Source of the DNA: Candidatus Daviesbacteria bacterium RIFCSPLOWO2_02_FULL_41_8
GTDB lineage: Bacteria > Patescibacteriota > Microgenomatia > Daviesbacterales > UBA10151
NCBI GenBank assembly: GCA_001777455.1
Contig: MFDZ01000050.1
Location: 2,198-21,287 of the forward strand
Direction: 5' to 3'
DNA length: 19,090 nt
In this document: positions 13,923-19,090 of the stretch, in pieces
How the letters are laid out: every line of letters begins with the position of its first letter
Numbering within the stretch: position 1 is the first letter of the stretch
Notes under the pieces: generated by a model
What the model saw: only the letters and a program-made list of their open reading frames with translations
Databases searched by the model: none
Told to the model about the DNA's origin: nothing
Translations under genes and position numbers: made by a program

Positions 13923-15940
13923 AAATCTTACAAATTGTTATTATTTTTATTAATGCTTTGATATGGATATGGCCGAATCACGCTTTAGCCAAGACAGAGA
14001 GCCCTGGCCAATTTGTAAATATAGTTAATCCGGTCCGCATATCTTCATACAATAAAGATCCTCAGGCAAGTATAATATCCCAATATTCAGAAGTTGCTAA
14101 AAGAAATCTCCCTGCAACCTGGCTTTTTACTTACGATGCAATACAAAATGATGGGGTTGTTTTAATAGCGAACCAAATGAATCAAAATCAGGAATTAGGC
14201 ATGTTTTTAGAGGTGACACCACTCTTTGCAAGTGATTCAGGTGTAACATATAATCAAACAGACTCCTGGCATAGGTCAAATTCAGTTTTATTACCCGGCT
14301 ACACACAGGATGACAGAAAAAAATTAATTGATCACGCTTTTAATAAATTTAAAGAAAAAATTGGTTACTACCCTGTCTCTGTTGGATCTTGGTGGACTGA
14401 TAGTTTTTCTTTAGCATATATGAAAGATAAATATGGGATTACGGCAAACTTAACTTGCGCTGATCAATTTGCGACTGACGGATATCATATATGGGGCCAA
14501 TACTGGAGCACACCCTTTTTTCCGAGTAAATATCATGCCGGCATACCTGCAAATGATATAGGCACTAAGCTTGATTTGGTGACTATCCAATGGGCGGCAA
14601 GAGATCCCCTAAATGGTTATATGAGCAGCCTTTTTAGCACGCAGGATTATCAGGTAGATGATTATTTTCAGAAATTAACCCGGTTCTATACGCAGAAAAA
14701 TAACAATCAATTTGGGCAAATAACAATTGGATTAGAGGGAGATTTTATCCCGGAAACATATGCAGGTGTATTTGCAAGACAACTTGATTTTGTTTTGGAT
14801 ATAAAAAACAAAGGTTTTGTCGATGTAGTCACAATGAAAGATTTTGCAAGTTGGTACAGAAAAACTTTTAATACAATTTCCCCACCGCAGATTCTTGAAT
14901 CAGACGACCTATTAGGAAAAAAAATTAAAGCAATTTGGTACCAATCGCCTTTTCTAAGAGCTCATTTAACTTATGATTATGAGACTTATGAAACAAAATT
15001 CCTGGATCTTCGATTTTATTTTAATAATTTTGAGGAACCATATTATGTTTCCCCCGATCGCGATCTTGATCTATATATAAATATTCCTTCCATCATTGAT
15101 TCGGCTAGTGATAAGAAAGAAATATGGATTATTTTAAAGAAGAAATTGGAGGCAGTAAAAATTGACGGCAGTGATTTGGTTTTAAACTACCGGGATGGCA
15201 TTTCGATTAAATTATCAAGTAATAATTTAACTTTTTCCGGAAAAATTAATCAAATACCAAAGTCTTTAACAAATTCACAGGTCGCCCGGATAAATAAGAA
15301 AGATAATTTGTTTTCCATATCACCCGTGAAAAACTGGATTTTTCCTCAGGAGGGCTATATTTTTAGAGATCTAACTCCCGAGGCCACAAATTTTCTGAGA
15401 CAGAAAAAGGTTGTGTTAACAGAGGCTGTGGTCCTGCTTATTTTTATAACCGCCTTATTTATTATTTTAAAAAGTCCCTCTTTAAAAAATAAACGTTTAT
15501 TTGTGTTGATCGTAATATCATCAGCAATTACCGGTATGTTTTTTTGGTATTATTTTAATAGCCGAAATTACTTTGTAGCTCAATCCGAACTGGATGCACT
15601 GGTGCGTTTATCAACAATGCCGGACGGCAAGATTGTGGTTTTTGATCGAGTCTGTTTGCAATGCTCATTTCACACAAAATATATACCTGCAGTTTTTTCC
15701 GGTAAGCGCAGTTATGTGACAAATGTATCTAAAAAGAAAGTTGTGTATAATTCTTCAGTTTTTACCGCTAAAACAAGGGAAGAGGCAAGGAAAGAATTAG
15801 CTAAGCTTAAAGCAGGCTATATTTATGCAGTAAGATATGAGGACTATAAAGAGATAGTTCCTTTTTCGCCGGGAGATCTTAACCTTGAAGAAATCTATAC
15901 CAATGCAAACGTAACTATCTGGAGGATAAGGAAAAATTGA
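13919..15940 (+). CDS. Secreted polysaccharide-deacetylase-like protein fused to a two-helix anchor and a GT-C-type outer domain
   Basis: This 673-residue protein begins with a signal peptide (residues 1-24, ALA at 22-24). Residues about 30-315 form a NodB-like (beta/alpha) domain: ATWLFTYDAI, GMFLEVTP, DDRKKLIDHAFNKFK, GYYPVSVGSWW, CADQFATDGYHIWGQYWSTPF. The textbook TFDDG and HxxxH metal motifs are not seen, so it is a divergent member or a glycosidase of related fold. Residues 320-480 look like a beta-sandwich. Helices lie at about 498-517 and 526-546. The last ~120 residues (GKIVVFDRVCLQC, YIPAVFSGKRSYV, NVTIWRI) resemble the soluble tail of GT-C membrane glycosyltransferases and carry CLQC at 579-582. 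It overlaps both neighbours by ATGA-type junctions. Probable role: modification of the exported glycan. Confidence 0.7.
   Translation: MKILQIVIIFINALIWIWPNHALAKTESPGQFVNIVNPVRISSYNKDPQASIISQYSEVAKRNLPATWLFTYDAIQNDGVVLIANQMNQNQELGMFLEVTPLFASDSGVTYNQTDSWHRSNSVLLPGYTQDDRKKLIDHAFNKFKEKIGYYPVSVGSWWTDSFSLAYMKDKYGITANLTCADQFATDGYHIWGQYWSTPFFPSKYHAGIPANDIGTKLDLVTIQWAARDPLNGYMSSLFSTQDYQVDDYFQKLTRFYTQKNNNQFGQITIGLEGDFIPETYAGVFARQLDFVLDIKNKGFVDVVTMKDFASWYRKTFNTISPPQILESDDLLGKKIKAIWYQSPFLRAHLTYDYETYETKFLDLRFYFNNFEEPYYVSPDRDLDLYINIPSIIDSASDKKEIWIILKKKLEAVKIDGSDLVLNYRDGISIKLSSNNLTFSGKINQIPKSLTNSQVARINKKDNLFSISPVKNWIFPQEGYIFRDLTPEATNFLRQKKVVLTEAVVLLIFITALFIILKSPSLKNKRLFVLIVISSAITGMFFWYYFNSRNYFVAQSELDALVRLSTMPDGKIVVFDRVCLQCSFHTKYIPAVFSGKRSYVTNVSKKKVVYNSSVFTAKTREEARKELAKLKAGYIYAVRYEDYKEIVPFSPGDLNLEEIYTNANVTIWRIRKN
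15921..15931 (+). promoter_or_regulatory. Shine-Dalgarno that sets the TTG start of the GT4 gene
   Basis: GGAGGATAAGG lies 5-15 nt upstream of TTG 15937. Most other genes in the chain have no such motif and rely on stop/start overlap, so this site is distinctive and supports the non-ATG start. Confidence 0.6.
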
Positions 15941-17058
15941 ATATCTTAATTCTATCTTGGAGAGGGCCCGGTCATCCTAATGCCGGAGGGGCTGAGATTT
16001 CGACTCATGAGCATGCAAGAGGCTGGGTTAAGGCAGGACATAATGTAACTTTGTTTACCTCTTATTTTCAGGGAGCCAAAAAAGAGGAAGTAGTGGATGG
16101 GGTTTTTATATTGCGAAAAGGTAATCAATTTATTGAGGTACAATGGGAAGCTTTTAAATGGTATTTATTTGGCAGCCATACTAAGTTTGATTTAGTTATA
16201 GATCAATTTCACGGAATTCCATTTTTTACGCCATTATATGTAAGAAAAAAGAAACTTGCATTCATTCATGAAGTTACTAAAGAAGTATGGCAATCAAATC
16301 CTTGGCCATGGCCGTTTTGTTTGGGACCGAAAATATTCGGACCTATAATTGAACCACTTATATTCAAATTAGTCTATAGAAATGTTCCATTTATGACGGT
16401 TTCTGAATCAACGAAAAATGATTTAGTAAATTGGGGGATACCAAAGCAAAATGTGAATGTAATTTATAATGGTATAAATACACCAAAAGGTTCCTATCCT
16501 AGAAAACAAGTGATAAAAACAATAACCTTCTTGGGAGCTTTGGCAAAAGACAAAGGGATTGAAGAAGCAATTAACGTATTTTCAATACTTCAGAAAAAGT
16601 ATAAAAAGAATTTTCAATATTGGATTGCGGGAAAAGCAGATAGCAGATATTTAGAAATTTTAAAAAAGAAGGCAAAAAAATTGGGTCTTGCGGATGCTAA
16701 ATTCTGGGGTTATGTTTCAGAAAAGAAGAAATTTGAACTTCTGGCAAAATCTCATATTTTAATAAATCCTTCAATTCGTGAAGGTTGGGGACTGGTAGTA
16801 ATTGAATCAGCAAGAGTAGGTACGCCGACTGTTGCTTTTGACGTACCGGGACTGAGAGATTCCATAAAAGATGGGGAAACCGGCATATTAAGCAAAGAAT
16901 TAAGTGCAGAAAACCTTGCCGGGAAGATAATTTACCTATTGGATGATGAAAAAAAATATAATAGAATGAGCAATAATGCCGTTAATTGGAGTAAAAATTT
17001 TTCTTGGGACAGAGCTTCGAAATTAAGTATAGACTTAGTAATGAAAATAATAGGATGA
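15937..17058 (+). CDS. GT4 family glycosyltransferase
   Basis: This 373-residue GT-B enzyme has SWRGPGHPNAGGAEIS near the N-terminus (the GGAE loop of GT4 donors) and HEVTKEVW near residue 111. TVSESTKNDLV is near 154 and VIYNGI near 175. An intact EX7E motif runs from E282 to E290 (REGWGLVVIE), followed by GTPTVAFDVPGLRDSI. The start is TTG at 15937, overlapping the previous TGA as TTGA. It is supported by a GGAGG at 15921-15925, one of the few clear Shine-Dalgarno sequences in the operon, and by the conserved N-terminus directly after it. Sugar and acceptor are unknown; cytoplasmic assembly of the lipid-linked glycan is the likely job. Confidence 0.92.
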   Translation: MNILILSWRGPGHPNAGGAEISTHEHARGWVKAGHNVTLFTSYFQGAKKEEVVDGVFILRKGNQFIEVQWEAFKWYLFGSHTKFDLVIDQFHGIPFFTPLYVRKKKLAFIHEVTKEVWQSNPWPWPFCLGPKIFGPIIEPLIFKLVYRNVPFMTVSESTKNDLVNWGIPKQNVNVIYNGINTPKGSYPRKQVIKTITFLGALAKDKGIEEAINVFSILQKKYKKNFQYWIAGKADSRYLEILKKKAKKLGLADAKFWGYVSEKKKFELLAKSHILINPSIREGWGLVVIESARVGTPTVAFDVPGLRDSIKDGETGILSKELSAENLAGKIIYLLDDEKKYNRMSNNAVNWSKNFSWDRASKLSIDLVMKIIG

Positions 17059-18032
17059 AAAGAAAACAAAAAGTTTTAGTTACGGGGGCGGGCGGATTTA
17101 TTGGTCACCACCTGGTTTCCTACTTGAAGAAGAAGGGTTACCGAGTGCGCGGAGTTGACATTAAGTACCCGGAGTATAAGCCGACAGATGCAGATGAGTT
17201 TTTCAAGCTGGACTTAAGAGAGAAAAATAATGCCTTTAAAGCCACAGAAGGAATGAATCATGTTTATGCATTGGCTGCTGATATGGGAGGAATGGGGTAT
17301 ATCAGCGCTAATCATGCTACAATTTTATATAACAATGCAACAATAAATTTTAATACCATGGAGGGGGCCAGAGTAAATAAGGTAAGCAGGTATTTTTATT
17401 CATCTTCTGCGTGTATTTATCCGGAATACCGGCAGACAAAGGCAAAAATGAAGCCTTTGAAAGAAGAGGATGCTTTTCCGGCGCAGCCGCAGGATGCTTA
17501 TGGATGGGAAAAATTAGTAACTGAAATTTTAGCCAAATATTACCGGGAAGAATATGGTATAGAAACTAGAATAGCCCGGTTTCATAACATCTTTGGACCA
17601 TTTGGGACTTGGGATGGGGGAAGAGAAAAAGCCCCTGCGGCGATTTGCCGGAAAATTGCAACTGCTAAATTAATGGGCAAAAAGGAAATCGAAATCTGGG
17701 GAGACGGAAAACAGACGAGATCGTTCTGCTATATAGATGATTGTCTGGAGGGAATCTATAAATTAATGCTGTCTGATTTTCCCGATCCTTTAAATATTGG
17801 CCAGGACAGGATGGTAACAGTTGATCAACTAGTAGATATTATTTCTGAAATTGCGGGAGTAGAATTGAAAAAAATTCATGTTGCCGGTCCCCAAGGCGTC
17901 AGAGGAAGGAATTCGGATAATAGTAAGCTCCGGAAGGTTTTAAAATGGGAACCAGGTATTTCTTTGGAACAAGGGTTAGTAAAAACTTATCAATGGATAG
18001 AAGAACAAGTGAGTAATAAGTTGAATAAATAA
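17055..18032 (+). CDS. GDP-mannose 3,5-epimerase-like NAD-dependent epimerase (extended SDR)
   Basis: This 325-residue protein has the Rossmann motif GAGGFIG (residues 11-17) and LAADMGGMGYI. It has C120 in SSACIYPE, Y149 and K153 in DAYGWEK, and K192 in GGREKAPAA. These correspond to A. thaliana GME C145, Y174, K178 and K217 with a constant offset of 25. RFHNIFGPFGTW and GPQGVRGRNSDN also match GME. The enzyme converts GDP-D-mannose to GDP-L-galactose (and GDP-L-gulose) in the cytoplasm, a donor for the operon's glycosyltransferases. I use ATG 17055 (ATGA overlap with the previous stop). An in-frame TTG at 17004 would add 17 non-conserved residues overlapping the GT4 gene. A related GDP-sugar epimerase is the main alternative. 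Confidence 0.88.
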   Translation: MKRKQKVLVTGAGGFIGHHLVSYLKKKGYRVRGVDIKYPEYKPTDADEFFKLDLREKNNAFKATEGMNHVYALAADMGGMGYISANHATILYNNATINFNTMEGARVNKVSRYFYSSSACIYPEYRQTKAKMKPLKEEDAFPAQPQDAYGWEKLVTEILAKYYREEYGIETRIARFHNIFGPFGTWDGGREKAPAAICRKIATAKLMGKKEIEIWGDGKQTRSFCYIDDCLEGIYKLMLSDFPDPLNIGQDRMVTVDQLVDIISEIAGVELKKIHVAGPQGVRGRNSDNSKLRKVLKWEPGISLEQGLVKTYQWIEEQVSNKLNK

Positions 18033-18058
18033 AACCTACTGCTGTTCAATGGATTGGC

Positions 18059-18244
18059 TTAGTGACTGGACTTGGGTTTGCAAACAGATGCATGCAGACT
18101 TTTGTATTGAGGAAGATCACTAACGTATACATTAATAATCGCTTTAAAAACATTTAGTCCGTCCTGGATTGCTCTGATGCCGGATTTACCTCCATCAAAT
18201 CTTGTACCAATGACTATATCAGCTCCCTGTTCCAGCGCTTGCAC
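18059..18244 (-). pseudogene. Possible remnant of a GT2-like gene in the 265-bp spacer
   Basis: The spacer 18033-18297 holds no good + strand gene. On the minus strand a 61-codon frame starting with GTG reads ALEQGADIVIGTRFDGGKSG and then IRAIQDGLNVFKAIINVYV before an unremarkable tail and TAA. GADIVIGTRF is reminiscent of the post-DXD part of GT2 (DPM-like) enzymes. There is no room for the N-terminal half, because the upstream side is the start region of the next + strand gene. It could be a decayed fragment or chance. It is included because it is the only structure seen in this spacer apart from the promoter at its right end. Confidence 0.25.
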
Positions 18245-18263
18245 AAATAGAGGGATTTATTTA

Positions 18264-18292
18264 TTGAATGGGTTAAAGATATGATGTATACT
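18264..18292 (+). promoter_or_regulatory. Candidate promoter of the DUF5667-like gene
   Basis: TTGAAT (18264-18269) and TATACT (18287-18292) are exactly 17 nt apart. The ATG at 18298 lies 5 nt after the -10, so transcription would begin at the start codon. A second -10-like TATGAT lies at 18280-18285. No Shine-Dalgarno precedes the start. Confidence 0.5.
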
Positions 18293-18297
18293 GCTGT

Positions 18298-18804
18298 ATG
18301 ATTATGAGATTAATATTCGGAATAATTTTGCTGGTTATATCATTAAGTGCGATTCTCTCCCCGTTAAATAATTTAATTTATGCTGAGGAAATCGAGCAAC
18401 TAGAATTACCAAAAATCTCGGTGAATCCTGGATCTTTTTATTATCCTTTTAAGCGGTTGGCTGAAAAAGCCGGTGAAAGATTAAACTTTTCTGAAGAACA
18501 GAAAATATCTTATTATTCATCCTTATTAAAGAAAAGACTTTCAGAATTAGATTTTGTAACAAGCAATAAAGTTTTATCACAAATACAGGGCAGTAGCGAG
18601 CGGTTTAGTTTTCAGGCAGGAGTATTGACAGAGATAGTTGAGAAAAAGAAGATAGACGAAAAGAAAAAATTAATTAAGATATTCGAAAAGTATAGTAAGC
18701 TGTTAGCTAATTTAAGGGATAAGTATCCGGCAAATTCTTCCTTTTGGATGCTAGTTCAACATGATATAAACTCCTTGAGTATATTATCGGAGCGTTTGAA
18801 GTAG
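18298..18804 (+). CDS. Secreted DUF5667-like protein
   Basis: The 168-residue protein has a signal peptide (residues 1-29, likely cut at IYA|EE). The mature region starts with NPGSFYYPFKRLAEKAGERLNFSEEQKISYY and then LLKKRLSEL. This matches the DUF5667 pattern (P-S-YP-K-E, then a helix with a-RL-E). The rest is strongly helical and charged (EKKKIDEKKKLIKIFEKY). DUF5667 is of unknown biochemical function and is common in Patescibacteria and Actinobacteria as a secreted or membrane-tethered helical domain. ATG 18298 is favoured by the promoter position; a second ATG at 18304 is possible. The next gene follows within 10 nt, so the two may be co-transcribed. Confidence 0.75.
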   Translation: MIMRLIFGIILLVISLSAILSPLNNLIYAEEIEQLELPKISVNPGSFYYPFKRLAEKAGERLNFSEEQKISYYSSLLKKRLSELDFVTSNKVLSQIQGSSERFSFQAGVLTEIVEKKKIDEKKKLIKIFEKYSKLLANLRDKYPANSSFWMLVQHDINSLSILSERLK

Positions 18805-18813
18805 GATATGACA

Positions 18814-19090
18814 ATGAGTAAAAAGGAAGTATTTAGACTGGATGTTTGTAGAGCTTGCGATAGCCGGAATCTTTTACTGTTTCTTCAATTGGGGCCTACA
18901 CCGGCGCCGAACGGATTTTTAAAAGCGCACCACCGCCATCAGGCAGAAAAATTTTATCCGCTTGATGTTTGTTTTTGTCAGGATTGTGGGTTAGTTCAAC
19001 TTGCCCATGTTGTTTCTCCTCATATTATGTTTAAAAATTATGTTTATATTCCTTCAACGTCCGAAACCATGCGTAATCATTTTGCCGGTT
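18814..19090 (+). CDS. TylC3-type sugar C-methyltransferase, N-terminal zinc-binding part (3' end outside window)
   Basis: The frame is open to the end of the window (92 codons). It begins with a zinc-binding module: CRAC (C12, C15), LGPTPAPNGFL, then CFCQDCGLVQL (C55 and C58 are the likely second pair). It continues with the start of the methyltransferase linker (YVYIPSTSETMRNHF). This is the Methyltransf_13 N-terminus of SAM-dependent NDP-hexose C-methyltransferases such as TylC3. AGGA at 18803-18806 is well spaced for ATG 18814; ATG 18808 is the alternative. The enzyme would C-methylate a nucleotide-linked keto-sugar, which points to branched-sugar synthesis beyond the window. The catalytic SAM domain is not visible. 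Confidence 0.85.
   Translation, partial: MSKKEVFRLDVCRACDSRNLLLFLQLGPTPAPNGFLKAHHRHQAEKFYPLDVCFCQDCGLVQLAHVVSPHIMFKNYVYIPSTSETMRNHFAG

Noticed and set aside
15056..15065. Perfect GATCGCGATC palindrome
   Set aside because: It is a single 10-bp palindrome inside a coding region and is likely chance.
17004..17057. Upstream TTG start for the epimerase
   Set aside because: It adds 17 residues with no similarity to the Rossmann start and overlaps the GT4 gene by 55 nt; ATG 17055 fits the ATGA pattern.
1..19090. CRISPR array, transposase or integrase, attachment site
   Set aside because: No regularly spaced repeats and no such protein in any frame were seen; the 43-bp repeats occur only twice.

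Overview
The window is AT-rich bacterial DNA that most resembles a Candidate Phyla Radiation (Patescibacteria) genome, probably of the Microgenomates group. This is inferred from protein style: several GT39-type membrane glycosyltransferases with a WDEAsIGYnAYs signature, a PTPS-related/YfhO-like membrane protein, a DUF5667-like secreted protein, and very tight gene packing. TGA is used freely as a stop, usually inside ATGA or TGATG start/stop overlaps. The code is therefore the standard bacterial one, not the TGA=Gly code of Gracilibacteria/Absconditabacteria. I see no tRNA, rRNA, CRISPR array or transposase gene.

Layout. (1) Positions 1-3874, + strand: the end of an operon with the C-terminal part of one GT39-like protein, a complete tandem paralogue, and a PTPS-related/YfhO-like polytopic protein. 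(2) Positions 3876-5622: a small non-polysaccharide insert. A single-pass, proline-rich protein on the minus strand diverges from a membrane-anchored FKBP prolyl isomerase. It is followed by a free-standing CheD-like protein that keeps the Thr/Cys/His triad. Two copies of a ~43-bp element with 8-bp inverted arms flank the CheD-like gene. (3) Positions 5749-18032, + strand: ten genes in which every junction overlaps. They are two GT39-like enzymes, a WaaE-type GT2, a GT4, a PIG-V-like mannosyltransferase, a Wzx/MATE-type flippase, an ALG5/DPM1-like GT2, a secreted deacetylase-like protein fused to a GT-C-type outer domain, a second GT4, and a GDP-mannose 3,5-epimerase. (4) Positions 18033-19090: a 265-bp spacer with a possible gene remnant, a secreted DUF5667-like protein, and the start of a TylC3-type sugar C-methyltransferase.

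How the genes may work together (inference): the long operon looks like a cell-surface glycan or protein-glycosylation locus. GDP-mannose would be epimerised to GDP-L-galactose or GDP-L-gulose. The cytoplasmic GT2 and GT4 enzymes would build a lipid-linked glycan, and the flippase would export it. The ALG5-like enzyme would make polyprenyl-phosphate-sugar for the GT-C enzymes (GT39 group, PIG-V-like, perhaps PTPS-related), which work on the outer face. The secreted deacetylase-like protein would modify the product. The C-methyltransferase at the right edge suggests branched or deoxy sugars further on.

Most notable: the orphan CheD-like protein and its flanking repeats; candidate promoters whose -10 boxes sit 5-10 nt from the start codons, suggesting leaderless or nearly leaderless mRNAs; a GC-rich palindromic insert read in frame inside a GT39 gene; altered catalytic motifs in one GT4 and one GT2; and a 95-nt overlap of the flippase with the next gene.
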